Below are positions 42,678 through 51,322 of a stretch of DNA of 64,000 nt, in pieces. Source of the DNA: JADJPO01 sp046330955 (lineage in GTDB: Bacteria > Actinomycetota > Actinomycetes > Actinomycetales > Kineosporiaceae). Where the stretch lies: contig JAXLRT010000002.1 of assembly GCA_046330955.1 (NCBI GenBank), positions 248,001-312,000 on the forward strand, in the 5' to 3' direction. A model generated the notes under the pieces. The model was not told the DNA's origin. It saw only the letters and a program-made list of their open reading frames with translations, and did not search any database. Numbering within the stretch: the stretch's first letter is position 1; the number at the start of each line of letters is the position of its first letter. The position numbers and the translations under genes are program-made.

Positions 42678-42690
42678 GTAGAATGCGGGC

Positions 42691-44697
42691 ATGTTCACGG
42701 CCGACCTGCTGCACGACGCTGATGCCGAGGTTGCTCGGCTCGGGGTCGAGAACGACGCGTTGCGCGGCGAGGTCGAGGCGCTGCGGGCACAGGTGGCCGA
42801 ACAGCAGGAACAGCTGGACGTCGAGGCCGCGCGGTTGTCGGCGCGGGATGCGGTGTGGGGCTGGTTCGGTGACGGCGGACCCGAGAACGAGGATGACCGG
42901 GATGCAGTGGCGGGGCGGATCTGTCGGACGTTCCTGAAGCCGGGGAATGTCGAGCCGTCGCTGGTGACCGTTGCTGCGGTCACTCTGGCGCAGTCGCAGC
43001 CGTCGGGGCTCTCGGACGCGGAGGTGGTCTCGGCGGCGGTGGCGTGTCGGCAGGCGATCACCCATATCGAGCTGACTCAGGCGCAGCTGACCCGGGAACT
43101 GGCGTGGCGGTATCAGGCGCGGCACCCGCATGAACTGGATCTCACTCTGGAGACGAAGCTGCCGGAATGGGTCCGTGACCCGGAGGAACGCGCCCTGACC
43201 GCGGCGATCGAAGAGGTCGCCGCCGTGGCACGCACCAGCCCGTCGGGACTGCGGGCCCGGGTCGAGATGCTGGCGACCTGGCCCGAGGACCACGGTCGGC
43301 TGTATCGAGCACTGCTCGACGGCACCATCTCCACTACCCGTGCTCGCGACATCGTGCGGCAGACCGAGCGGCTGGCGGCGGGTCGGGCGCGGGACTGGGT
43401 GGAGAAGATGATCCTGCCCGTCGCCGAGCAGCTCGGGGTCGTGGGGTTGCGGAACCGGATCGAGCGGTTGATCGCGCAGGCTGATCCCGGGGCGTACCGG
43501 CGGATCCTGGATGACGCTGCGGCGGAGAAGGACTCGGTCAAGGTCAGTCAGCAGGGCTACGGCCGAGCCTCCCTGACGTATCGGGGGTCGATCACGAGCA
43601 TCGCCGACCTGCACGCCGCGTTACTGCACCGCGTCCAGGCCGCCGCCTGCCCAGGCACGGGATCGGCCACGAGCATTGCCTCAGCCTCGGCCGGTGCAGC
43701 CGATCACGCGAGCAACGCAACGGGGTCAGGTCCGACCGGCACGAGCGCCACGCCAGGAACCGGCACCGCTCGATGGCGCAGATCGTGTTCGACCTGGTCA
43801 CCGACCCCGACACCATCACCCCGCTCCTGCCCACTCGCGGGGATGGCGGTGGCCGGGGCTCCTGCCACCACGAACGACCCCACCAGCGGACGCTCCACCG
43901 GCCACCCCGAGAACGCCACGGCGGCCGCCAGCCAGCCCACCCCGACCAGCACCGACCACGACGACGGACCCTGCGCCACGCAGCACGCCACCGCACCCAA
44001 CGAGACAACCGGCAGTCTGCTCGGCGGTGACGCCATCAGCACCCCACCACCGGCCTGCCCGGGGATCAGGGTCGAACCCAAGGTGGCGTTGAACGTCACC
44101 ATCCCGTTCCAGGTGCTCGCCGCGCTGTGGGCCGGCACGCCACCACCCACCGGGACCGGATGGGTCGAAGCCGCAGGCCACGGGCCAATCCCCACCGAGG
44201 CACTGGCCGCGATCCTCGACAAGTACGGCAAACGGGCGATCTGGCGCTGCCAGGTCCTCGACGACCGACCCGACTCCCCCACCTACGGCACCCTGATCGC
44301 CATCGGACGCGCCACCACCGACCCCGGCTACACGCCGTCCCCGTTCGTCAAGGCCCTCGTGAAAGCCACCCGGCCACGCTGCTCCCACCCGGGATGCGGC
44401 CGGCCGGCCATCGATGCCGACCTGGACCACGTCACCGCGTTCGGCAAGGGCGGCACGACCAGCGAGCAGAACATGGCACCCCTTTGCCGGTTCCACCACC
44501 TGCTCAAGACCCACGCCGGGTTCACCCCGACCCTGGACCCGGTGACCGGGCAGATCACCTGGCGCACGCCGTCCGGGCACCTCGTCAGCGAACCACCCGA
44601 CGCCCCACCACCGTTGGCGGCCGAAGGCGACCTGCCCGGCGCCTGGCCCCTCCCGCCGTCGTCACAGGACCGCGAGGGCGAGCCACCACCGTTCTGA
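42691..44697 (+). CDS. DUF222 / HNH endonuclease (13E12-repeat family) protein
   Basis: A 668-residue protein. A coiled-coil N-terminus (LGVENDALRGEVEALRAQVAEQQEQLDVE) is followed by DUF222 helices (LEWVRDPEERALTAA-type region, MLATWPEDHGRLYRALLDG). The C-terminal HNH nuclease reads RCSHPGCGRPAIDADLDHVTAFGKGGTTSEQNMAPLCRFHHLLK, with both Cys pairs and catalytic His present. From about 43646 to 43850 the coding signal shifts to another frame, which reads ERHARNRHRSMAQIVFDLVT, a stretch typical of the family. The open frame therefore seems to contain two compensating frameshifts. The gene is preceded by a LexA-box-like site and flanked by inverted hairpin repeats. Confidence 0.85.
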   Translation: MFTADLLHDADAEVARLGVENDALRGEVEALRAQVAEQQEQLDVEAARLSARDAVWGWFGDGGPENEDDRDAVAGRICRTFLKPGNVEPSLVTVAAVTLAQSQPSGLSDAEVVSAAVACRQAITHIELTQAQLTRELAWRYQARHPHELDLTLETKLPEWVRDPEERALTAAIEEVAAVARTSPSGLRARVEMLATWPEDHGRLYRALLDGTISTTRARDIVRQTERLAAGRARDWVEKMILPVAEQLGVVGLRNRIERLIAQADPGAYRRILDDAAAEKDSVKVSQQGYGRASLTYRGSITSIADLHAALLHRVQAAACPGTGSATSIASASAGAADHASNATGSGPTGTSATPGTGTARWRRSCSTWSPTPTPSPRSCPLAGMAVAGAPATTNDPTSGRSTGHPENATAAASQPTPTSTDHDDGPCATQHATAPNETTGSLLGGDAISTPPPACPGIRVEPKVALNVTIPFQVLAALWAGTPPPTGTGWVEAAGHGPIPTEALAAILDKYGKRAIWRCQVLDDRPDSPTYGTLIAIGRATTDPGYTPSPFVKALVKATRPRCSHPGCGRPAIDADLDHVTAFGKGGTTSEQNMAPLCRFHHLLKTHAGFTPTLDPVTGQITWRTPSGHLVSEPPDAPPPLAAEGDLPGAWPLPPSSQDREGEPPPF

Positions 44698-45202
44698 CGC
44701 ACGGTGTTGCTCTCGCACCCCTGAGCTCCGGCGACGTCGAGCTGATGGTCCGATCTGCCACGAAAGCAGCCACTCCGGGCCTGTCCGAGGCTGTTCGCGC
44801 ACCTGATCACCGCCACAGGGCTGTTCGCACCCACCAACTGAGGACAAACAGCCCCATGATCGTGATCATGATGCGAGGACGCCGCACCGCGCCCGACCAC
44901 CGTGAGGTACGACCCACCCCGCACCCGAGGCGGTGGCGACCACGACGATCAGGGCCGAGCACCGCAACCCGGTGAGTGGATCGCCTGACGGGGGTTCGAC
45001 ACCATGATCACCAAGAGATGCGGTGCGGCCGCCCACGAGGGCGGGCGGGAGGGGTTCGTGCGCGCGGCTGGCTGGGTCTGGCGGGAGCGCGAGCCTGCGA
45101 GCGCGGATGGATCGCCGCGCGCACGAACCCCTCCCGCCCGACCGTCCGCCAGCGTCTCGATCTGGGCCACCAGCGCTGACACGACCACTACGGTGATCCG
45201 TC
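44698..45202. other. Gene-free stretch with palindromes
   Basis: There is no credible ORF. CATGATC-GT-GATCATG (near 44855) and CCATGATCACC (45003) resemble the outer arms of the 71-bp palindrome found near the DUF4143 gene but are not a full copy. The hairpin repeat at 45042-45140 occupies the right part, and TACGGT at about 45189 could be the -10 of the DUF695 gene. Confidence 0.5.
45042..45140. repeat. Hairpin repeat element, right copy
   Basis: The 27-base arms 45042-45068 and 45114-45140 are perfectly complementary around a 45-base loop. Its core is the reverse complement of the left copy at 42492-42557 (66 of 66 bases). Perfect arms imply recent generation or active maintenance. Confidence 0.92.
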
Positions 45203-46270
45203 ATGGCCCTGTTTCGCCGCCGCCCGCGTTCCGGCGCCTCGGACGCCACGGTCACCGCCACCACGGAGGCCATCGGCCGGTTCTGGTCCTGGTGGCACGC
45301 GACCGGCGCCGACCAGCTCGCGCAGGCCATCGACGGCCGCACCGTCGAGACCCTGGCCCCGGTGGTCGCCGAGCAGGTCGAGGCGATCGACGCCGAGCTG
45401 TCCTGGGAGCTCTCGCCCGGCGGCGGCCGCAGCCGCCACCTGCTGGTGGTCTCACCCGGGGGCAATCCGGCGCTGCGCGCCACGGCCCGCCGGTGGCTAC
45501 TGGCCGCCCCGCCCCCGGACGACGTGTGGAGCTACGCCGACTCGCGCCAGCCGGTGGCCGACCTGGACGGCCTGGTGCTCGGCCTGGACGGCACCGAGAT
45601 CGCTCCCAGCGAGGTCGAGGTGGCCGCACACGTCACCCGGGCCACCGTCGACGTCACCGTGTACCACCCCGCCTTCGCCGGGCTCGACCAGGCGCAGCGG
45701 ATGCAGGCCGCCTTCCTGGTCCTCGACTGGGTGCTCGGCGAGAACGCGGTCGAGACCTGGGTCGGCGAGATCGCCACCACCACCGTGAAGCCGCTCGACC
45801 CGATCCCGGTGATCGGGCTGCGCACCGTCGTCGACCACCTGCAGACCGAGTACACCGACGACGAGGGCGACCCGGTCTGGTCGATGCTGACCGGTGAGCT
45901 GGTCGGCGGCACTCCCGTCATCGCCAGCTTTCAGATGCCGCTGCGGGCCGCGACCGCGCCGCAGTTCGACACCTGGGTGCAGGTGACGGTGCCGTTCACC
46001 GACCGCACCCCCGAAGGCTTCCCCGGACCCGAGAGCCTGCCGGAGCTACGCCACCTCGAGGACCACCTCGTCGATCGCCTCGGCCACAGTGGCCGACTCG
46101 TCGCCCACCAGACCCACGGCGGCGTCCGGCTGATGCACTTCTACGTCGACCGGGCCACCCCGGCGGCCGACCAACTATGGGCCGCGGTGACCGGCTGGCG
46201 CCAGGGCCGGGTCGAGGTCACCGCGCAGCACGACCCCTCGTGGGAGCAGGTGGCCCACCTGCGCGGCTGA
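45203..46270 (+). CDS. DUF695-like protein
   Basis: A 355-residue soluble protein. The N-terminal region FWSWWHATGADQLAQAI and the C-terminal segment ELRHLEDHLVDRLGHSGRLVAHQTHGGVRLMHFYVDRATPAADQLWAAVTGWRQGRVEVTAQHDPSWE match the DUF695 pattern of a regulatory/ribonuclease-inhibitor-like fold. Function is unknown. ATG 45203 follows TACGGT by 8 bases (leaderless candidate). Its last 53 bases overlap the 3' end of the convergent ferredoxin gene. Confidence 0.7.
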   Translation: MALFRRRPRSGASDATVTATTEAIGRFWSWWHATGADQLAQAIDGRTVETLAPVVAEQVEAIDAELSWELSPGGGRSRHLLVVSPGGNPALRATARRWLLAAPPPDDVWSYADSRQPVADLDGLVLGLDGTEIAPSEVEVAAHVTRATVDVTVYHPAFAGLDQAQRMQAAFLVLDWVLGENAVETWVGEIATTTVKPLDPIPVIGLRTVVDHLQTEYTDDEGDPVWSMLTGELVGGTPVIASFQMPLRAATAPQFDTWVQVTVPFTDRTPEGFPGPESLPELRHLEDHLVDRLGHSGRLVAHQTHGGVRLMHFYVDRATPAADQLWAAVTGWRQGRVEVTAQHDPSWEQVAHLRG

Positions 46271-46520
46271 GCCGCAGCGCCAGCAGCGGGCAGGCGGCCA
46301 CCGCTTCCCGGGCCTCACCGAGCAACCGTTCCGGAACGGGAATCGCGTTGGGCGGCAACGGGTCACGCCCCTGCACCGCCACCGGTGCCGGGTAACCCCA
46401 CGGGTCCTCGGTGAGCAACTCGGGCAGGATCTCGGTGCACAGCCCCCGGCCGTCGCAGGCCACCCAGTCGATGTGCAGCGTCGTCCGGGCCTGCGGTGTC
46501 GCTGCTGTGGTCGAGCTCAT
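46218..46520 (-). CDS. Ferredoxin (single-cluster, 3-Cys type)
   Basis: A 100-residue ferredoxin: IDWVACDGRGLCTEILPELL with Cys22 and Cys28 (C-x5-C), then EAVAACPLLAL with Cys77-Pro. Three cysteines with C-x5-C...CP spacing are typical of actinobacterial [3Fe-4S] ferredoxins, though this clade may bind [4Fe-4S]. ATG 46520 has GGAGGTG upstream and overlaps the stop of the NuoF-like gene (ATGA). It is the third gene of the cytochrome-NuoF-ferredoxin operon and a likely soluble electron carrier. Confidence 0.88.
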   Translation of the reverse strand: MSSTTAATPQARTTLHIDWVACDGRGLCTEILPELLTEDPWGYPAPVAVQGRDPLPPNAIPVPERLLGEAREAVAACPLLALRLSRAGGPPAPTRGRAAR

Positions 46521-47818
46521 CGGGCACCTCCGGTGCAATGGCCACCCAGGTGGGCGGAGATCTCGTCGGCGAACGTGGTCAGGCTCGACCGCACGAACCG
46601 GACGGTGCCGTCCGGGTGCCGGCAGGCCCCGCGACCGGTCACCAGCCCGGCGACCGCGGCCAGATGGCCGGGCAACTCGTCCCGACCCTGGACGGCGGCC
46701 GGGTCGGCCAGCCGTGCGACGTCATCCGCCAGCGCGGGCAGCCCGAACCGGCACGGCCCGCACTGCCGGGCACTCTGCCCGGCCAGATAGGTGACGATCG
46801 AGGAGGTGACCACCAGCGGGCAGTCCTGCGCCCCCAGTGCCCACACGATGCCCGCCCCCGGGGTCGCCCCGAACGGCGCCAGCCCCGCGCGCGACATCGG
46901 GGTGCTCGCCAGCGCCTCCGCCGGCACCCAGGCGCCGTGGTACCCGCCGACCAGGACGGCGCGCAGCGGCCGATCGGCCCCGCCCGCCAACCCGAGCAGG
47001 TCGGCCAGGCGAATGCCGTAGCCGGCCTCGACCACCCCTGGCCGGTGCACCGCGCCGCCGATCGTGGCCAGGAAGGTGCCCGGCTCGGCCGGCGTCCCCG
47101 CGGTCCGGAACGCCTGTGGCCCGTACCGGGCGATGACCGCGACGTGCGCCAGCGTCTCGACGTTCTGCACCAGGGTGGGCCGGCCGCCGACGCCCTGCTC
47201 GGTCACCAGGTGACGCTTGGTCGTCGGTAGCGCGGCCCGGCCCTCGACCGCCGCCACCGCCGCCGACTCCTCCCCGGAGACGAAGCCCGTCGGCGCCGTC
47301 ACCAGCTCCGGGTGCACCCGGTCGCACCGGGCGGCCCGCCGCTCGGCGAGCGCCCGGCGCACGGCGTCCTGGGCCTGACCCGCCTTCACGTAGATCACCG
47401 CCCGGTCGGCGCCGACCGCCTCGGCCGCCAGCTGGACGCCGTCCAGCACCAGGTGGGGCGCCAGCGTGAGCAGGACGGCGTCCTTGCCGCTGGCCGGCTC
47501 CCCCTCGGCGCCGTTGGCGATCACGACCGCCCGGCGCCCGGCACCGGAAGCCGAGGCGACCTTGCGCCAGGTCGGGAACCCCGCCCCGCCCCGCCCGGTC
47601 AGGCCGGCGGCCTCGAGTGAGGTGGTGAGCAGGTCCGGGCCGCCACGCCAGCAGATGTCACCGTGACGTGCACGGTGGGAGGCCAGGTCGGTCGCTCCCG
47701 GACGCACCAGCCGCGCGACCACGACGCCCGCAGCGGCCGGGTCGGCGACCATCGGCCCCACCATCCCCGTCATCCCCGTCGTCCCGGCCATCCCGGTCGT
47801 CCCGGTCACGGCGGTCAT
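46517..47818 (-). CDS. NuoF-like flavin/iron-sulfur oxidoreductase subunit
   Basis: A 433-residue protein of the NuoF/HoxF/RnfC superfamily. GRGGAGFPTWRKVASA is the FMN/NADH site, ANGAEGEPASGKD follows, then GFVSGEESAAVAAVEGR, an SLBB-like segment (TIGGAVHRPGVVEAGYGIRLADLL) and the Fe-S domain SARQCGPCRFG...GACRHPDG. The canonical ESCGxCxxC is SARQCGPC, so one of four cluster ligands is Ala. The N-terminus is a TGM/TGT tripeptide repeat encoded by 9-base DNA repeats (47755-47818). ATG 47818 overlaps the stop of the cytochrome-like gene. It probably passes electrons between NAD(P)H, ferredoxin and the membrane subunit. Confidence 0.82.
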   Translation of the reverse strand: MTAVTGTTGMAGTTGMTGMVGPMVADPAAAGVVVARLVRPGATDLASHRARHGDICWRGGPDLLTTSLEAAGLTGRGGAGFPTWRKVASASGAGRRAVVIANGAEGEPASGKDAVLLTLAPHLVLDGVQLAAEAVGADRAVIYVKAGQAQDAVRRALAERRAARCDRVHPELVTAPTGFVSGEESAAVAAVEGRAALPTTKRHLVTEQGVGGRPTLVQNVETLAHVAVIARYGPQAFRTAGTPAEPGTFLATIGGAVHRPGVVEAGYGIRLADLLGLAGGADRPLRAVLVGGYHGAWVPAEALASTPMSRAGLAPFGATPGAGIVWALGAQDCPLVVTSSIVTYLAGQSARQCGPCRFGLPALADDVARLADPAAVQGRDELPGHLAAVAGLVTGRGACRHPDGTVRFVRSSLTTFADEISAHLGGHCTGGAR

Positions 47819-48393
47819 CGGGCACCGCCCAGGATGCTGCGCGCGGTCCACCGCGAACCGGTTCCGACGGCGACCCGACGCCAGGCGACGGCCGCCAGCA
47901 CCCCGGTCAGGCAGCCGACCGTGGTGGCCCGCAACCAGATCGTGCCCGCATCGGAGCCGGTGCCCAGGCCGTGCAGCACCGCCAGCGGCCAGAGCGCGTA
48001 GGCGCTCAGGTGAACCGCCTTCCAGGCTCGCGCCCCCAGCCGGGCGCGCAGCAGGCTGGTCACCCCGATGGCCAGCGTCAGATCGAGCGCCAGCGTGCCG
48101 AACCCGAGCCAGAGCGGGCGATAGGCCCCGGCGAACGGCACCACCAGATCGAGCAGCCGCAGCTGGGCATAGGGATCGAACAGCAGCGTCACCAGGTGGA
48201 CGCCCAGAAAGACCGTGGCCAGCAGCGCCGCCGAGGAGTGCACCGCCGCCACCGCGAACCGCGGCACCCCGGGCATCGGCCGCGCCGAGCGGGTGATGAT
48301 GCCGAGCGCGACGACGACGGAGAACAGCACCAGGGCCGTGACACCGCTGCCGCGGGCCAGGTACCAGGAGGCGGTGGTGAGGTCGAGAGTCAT
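47815..48393 (-). CDS. Ferric-reductase/cytochrome-b-like membrane protein
   Basis: A 192-residue polytopic protein with five or six helices. Histidine pairs on neighbouring helices (AVAAVHSSAALLATVFLGVHLVTLLF and KAVHLSAYALWPLAVLHGLG) match the two-haem arrangement of the ferric-reductase-like transmembrane domain. Unlike NOX/FRE proteins it carries no flavin domain; that function can be supplied by the coupled NuoF-like protein. ATG 48393 begins the operon, divergent from the response regulator at 48536. Confidence 0.8.
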   Translation of the reverse strand: MTLDLTTASWYLARGSGVTALVLFSVVVALGIITRSARPMPGVPRFAVAAVHSSAALLATVFLGVHLVTLLFDPYAQLRLLDLVVPFAGAYRPLWLGFGTLALDLTLAIGVTSLLRARLGARAWKAVHLSAYALWPLAVLHGLGTGSDAGTIWLRATTVGCLTGVLAAVAWRRVAVGTGSRWTARSILGGAR

Positions 48394-48535
48394 GACGAGC
48401 AGGCTGCGCCGCCAGGCTGTGGGCCGGCTGTGGGGCACCTGAGCGAGGGATACGCACTCTCGGCCGTACGGCGTCCACAGGATTCTCACAGCGTGGCCAC
48501 AGCACACCGTCGGCCGGACGGCGCAGACTTCCGTC

Positions 48536-49279
48536 ATGAACACGACGCCCTCGTCACTGCCCGCGCAGCGCGCGCTGATGCACCACCCCGACGGGCGACC
48601 GGTGAAGATCCTGGTCGTCGACGACGAGAACTCGCTGTCCGAGCTGCTGTCGATGGCGCTGCGGTACGAGGGCTGTGAGGTGCGCACCGCGGCCGACGGG
48701 CTGGGCGCCGTCCGGGCCGCGCGCGAGATGCGCCCCGACGCGGTGGTGCTCGACGTGATGTTGCCGGACATCGACGGGCTCGAGGTGCTGCGCCGGCTGC
48801 GCGCCGAGAGCGACGTCCCGGTGCTGTTCCTGACCGCCAAGGACGCCGTGGCCGACCGGATCGCCGGCATCACCGCCGGTGGCGACGACTACGTCACCAA
48901 GCCGTTCAGCCTCGAGGAGGTGGTCGCACGGCTGCGCGGGCTGATCCGCCGGACGACGCTGATGACCGAGCGGGTCGACTCCCGCCTCATCGTGGGCGAC
49001 CTGGTGATGGACGAGGACAGCCACGAGGTCGAGCGCGACGGCACCCCGATCCAGCTGACGGCCACCGAGTTCGAACTGCTGCGCTACCTGATGCGCAACC
49101 CCCGCCGGGTGCTGAGCAAGGCCCAGATCCTCGACCGGGTGTGGAACTACGACTTCGGCGGCCAGGCCAACGTGGTCGAGCTCTACATCTCCTACCTGCG
49201 CAAGAAGATCGACGCCGGACGCGCTCCCATGATCCACACCCTGCGCGGCGCCGGGTACGTGCTGCGGCCCACCGACTGA
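48536..49279 (+). CDS. OmpR/PhoB-family response regulator
   Basis: A 247-residue regulator. The receiver (about residues 23-135) has acidic pocket VVDDE, phospho-acceptor in VVLDVMLPDIDG and Lys in VTKPF. The winged-helix DNA-binding domain (about 150-245) contains LTATEFELLRYLMRNPRRVLSKAQILDRVWNYDF and VVELYISYLRKKID. ATG 48536 is used; ATG 48578 is an alternative. It lies 4 bases upstream of the kinase gene. The 142-base gap to the divergent electron-transfer operon contains repeated CCACAG/TCACAG motifs, and that operon is a candidate target. Confidence 0.95.
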   Translation: MNTTPSSLPAQRALMHHPDGRPVKILVVDDENSLSELLSMALRYEGCEVRTAADGLGAVRAAREMRPDAVVLDVMLPDIDGLEVLRRLRAESDVPVLFLTAKDAVADRIAGITAGGDDYVTKPFSLEEVVARLRGLIRRTTLMTERVDSRLIVGDLVMDEDSHEVERDGTPIQLTATEFELLRYLMRNPRRVLSKAQILDRVWNYDFGGQANVVELYISYLRKKIDAGRAPMIHTLRGAGYVLRPTD

Positions 49280-49283
49280 TCCG

Positions 49284-50753
49284 ATGCCCAGAACCCTGCG
49301 CGCTCAGCTCGTCCTGGTGCTCGCCACGCTCACGGCCGGCATCGCCGTCCTGATGGGTGCGGCCAGCCTGATCGCGCTGGAGCGCAACCTCACCGGCCAG
49401 CTGCGCCAACAGCTCGACGCCACGACCTCCCGGTCCCGGCCCGCGATGTCCGATCCGAGCGGCCATGACGGCGACCCGGACAGTGACGACCGCCAGGACG
49501 ACGACGGCCCGGCCTTCCTGGACCTGCGCGGCCAGGCCGAGGGGACCCTGGGGGTGCTGGTCCAGGGCGATCGCATCGTCGAGCGAGGGGTCATCGGCTC
49601 GACCTGGACCCCGACCGCGGCGCAGCAGGCGATGCTGGCCGCGGTACCTCAGGACGGCGCCCCGCACCGGCTCGAGCTCGGCGGGGCGCTCGGCCACTAC
49701 CTGGTGCAGGTCGTGCCGACCGGCGGGAACAGCCGCGCGGTCATCGGGTTGCCGTACTCGGGCATCGAGCACACCGTGGCCGAGCTGGCCCGGGTCGTGG
49801 CCCTGGTGGCCCTGCTGGCGGTCGCCTCGGCGGTGCTGGCGGGTCTGGTGCTGGTCAGGTTGGCGTTGCGGCCGTTGCGGCGAGTGGCCACCACCGCGTC
49901 GCGGGTCGCCGAGCTGCCCCTCGAGCGGGGCGATGTGACCCTGCACGAGCGGGTACCGGACCGTGACACCGACCCGCGCACCGAGGTCGGCCAGGTCGGT
50001 ACGGCGATCAACCGGATGCTGGGTCACATCGACGGCGCGCTGGCCGTCCGGACGGCCAGCGAGGCCCGGATGCGTCGCTTCGTCGCCGACGCCAGCCACG
50101 AGTTGCGCACCCCCCTGGCCTCCATCCGCGGCTATGCCGAGCTGACCCGACGCCAGGGCGGCGACCTGCCCGAGCAGGTGTTGCACGCCGTGGGACGGGT
50201 GGAGTCCGAGGCGGTGCGGATGACCGGCCTGGTCGAGGACCTGCTGCTGCTCGCCCGGCTCGACGAGAGTCCCCAGGCGGCGGCCATCCGGCACGAGCCG
50301 GTCGACCTGACGGCGGTGGCGATCGACTGCACCAACGACGCCCATCTGCTGGCCCCCGGGCATCACTGGCAGCTCGAGCTGCCGGACGAACCGGTGATGG
50401 CGCGGGGCGACGCCGCCCGGCTGCTGCAGGTGCTGACCAATCTGTTGGCCAACGCCCGGGTGCACACCCCCGCCGGCACCCGGGTCACGGTGCGGCTGCA
50501 CGAGCAGGACGGCGAGGTGACCCTCGAGGTGCACGACGACGGCCCGGGCATCCCGGCGGCCCTGCAGCCGGCGGCCTTCGACCGGTTCGCGCGCGCCGAC
50601 TCCTCACGCTCACGCGCCGCGGGCAGCACCGGGTTGGGGCTGGCGATCGTGGCCTCGGTGGTGCAGGCCCACGGCGGCCGGGTCGACCTGGACAGCCGGC
50701 CGGGGGCCACGACCTTCCGGGTGGTGCTGCCCAGCGCGACCCCGCCGGGCTGA
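49284..50753 (+). CDS. Sensor histidine kinase (HisKA/HATPase_c)
   Basis: A 489-residue membrane kinase. Helix 1 is at about residues 7-30, followed by a short extracytoplasmic loop with an acidic patch (DGDPDSDDRQDDDG). Helix 2 is at about 168-195, then HAMP (LRPLRRVATTASRVAELPL), HisKA with the H-box ADASHELRTPLASIRGYAELTRR, N-box LLQVLTNLLANARVHTP, G1 DDGPGI, F-box and G2 GSTGLGLAIV. It is cognate to the regulator just upstream. The ligand is not evident. Confidence 0.95.
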   Translation: MPRTLRAQLVLVLATLTAGIAVLMGAASLIALERNLTGQLRQQLDATTSRSRPAMSDPSGHDGDPDSDDRQDDDGPAFLDLRGQAEGTLGVLVQGDRIVERGVIGSTWTPTAAQQAMLAAVPQDGAPHRLELGGALGHYLVQVVPTGGNSRAVIGLPYSGIEHTVAELARVVALVALLAVASAVLAGLVLVRLALRPLRRVATTASRVAELPLERGDVTLHERVPDRDTDPRTEVGQVGTAINRMLGHIDGALAVRTASEARMRRFVADASHELRTPLASIRGYAELTRRQGGDLPEQVLHAVGRVESEAVRMTGLVEDLLLLARLDESPQAAAIRHEPVDLTAVAIDCTNDAHLLAPGHHWQLELPDEPVMARGDAARLLQVLTNLLANARVHTPAGTRVTVRLHEQDGEVTLEVHDDGPGIPAALQPAAFDRFARADSSRSRAAGSTGLGLAIVASVVQAHGGRVDLDSRPGATTFRVVLPSATPPG

Positions 50754-50770
50754 GCGACGGCGAGCGAGGC

Positions 50771-51268
50771 TCAGTCGATCCGGAACCAGTCGGTGGCGAT
50801 GGGCCGCTCACCGTCGCGGTGCACCACCAGGCGCACCAGGCCGGGGGCCAGATCGGCCAACGAGAAGCGGCCGATGTCGTCCACCTGGATCTCGGTGACG
50901 TCCGGCTCGGAGCCGGCGTCGCCGGGTGCCCGGTGCAACTCCATCCGCGCCGGGGCGGCCGGGCTCAGCTGACCCATCATGCGCCACCCGCGCGCAGGGG
51001 CCGCCACCTCGATCTCCACGGCCAGATCGCCGCGTTCGAACGTGAGTTCGCGCGGACCGCGCAGTTCCTCCTCAGTGGTCGAGCGCAACGCCACCGCGGG
51101 GCGGTCGACGCTCGAGTCCCACGTGAGCAGTGCCAGCTCCATGTCCATCGAGCGCATCGAGAAGCTCGCCTTCGCCATCCGCGTCACCAACTCGGGGACG
51201 GCCTCCTCGCGCCCGAACAGCGCTGCCAGCTCACTGAGCAGCTGCGCGTCACGGTCGTCGTGTGTCAC
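50771..51268 (-). CDS. Hypothetical protein downstream of ECF sigma factor
   Basis: A 165-residue soluble protein, helical at first (LLSELAALFGREEAVPELVTRMAKASFSMR) and then beta-rich (LTFERGDLAVEIEVAAPARGWRMMGQL; LVRLVVHRDGERPIATDWFRID). GTG 51268 has AGGAGG upstream. It lies 54 bases after the sigma gene and is probably cotranscribed. It shows no anti-sigma signature (no zinc HxxxCxxC, no membrane helix). Its beta half resembles carboxypeptidase-regulatory-like or transthyretin-like repeats only loosely. Function unknown. Confidence 0.65.
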   Translation of the reverse strand: MTHDDRDAQLLSELAALFGREEAVPELVTRMAKASFSMRSMDMELALLTWDSSVDRPAVALRSTTEEELRGPRELTFERGDLAVEIEVAAPARGWRMMGQLSPAAPARMELHRAPGDAGSEPDVTEIQVDDIGRFSLADLAPGLVRLVVHRDGERPIATDWFRID

Positions 51269-51322
51269 CGGTCCTCCTGCGGCAGAGAGGTCGAGCATCC
51301 AGGGACCTCGGCGGTCTCCTGC

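Noticed and set aside
39913..42678. 921-codon plus-strand ORF opposite the ATP-grasp/alpha-E gene
   Set aside because: It is the antisense shadow of a high-GC gene: low-complexity Gln/Gly/Arg composition, no domain, and the opposite strand matches known families along its length.
44850..45015. Fifth copy of the 71-bp palindrome
   Set aside because: CATGATC-GT-GATCATG and CCATGATCACC share only the outer arm; the inner blocks are missing, so it is not counted.
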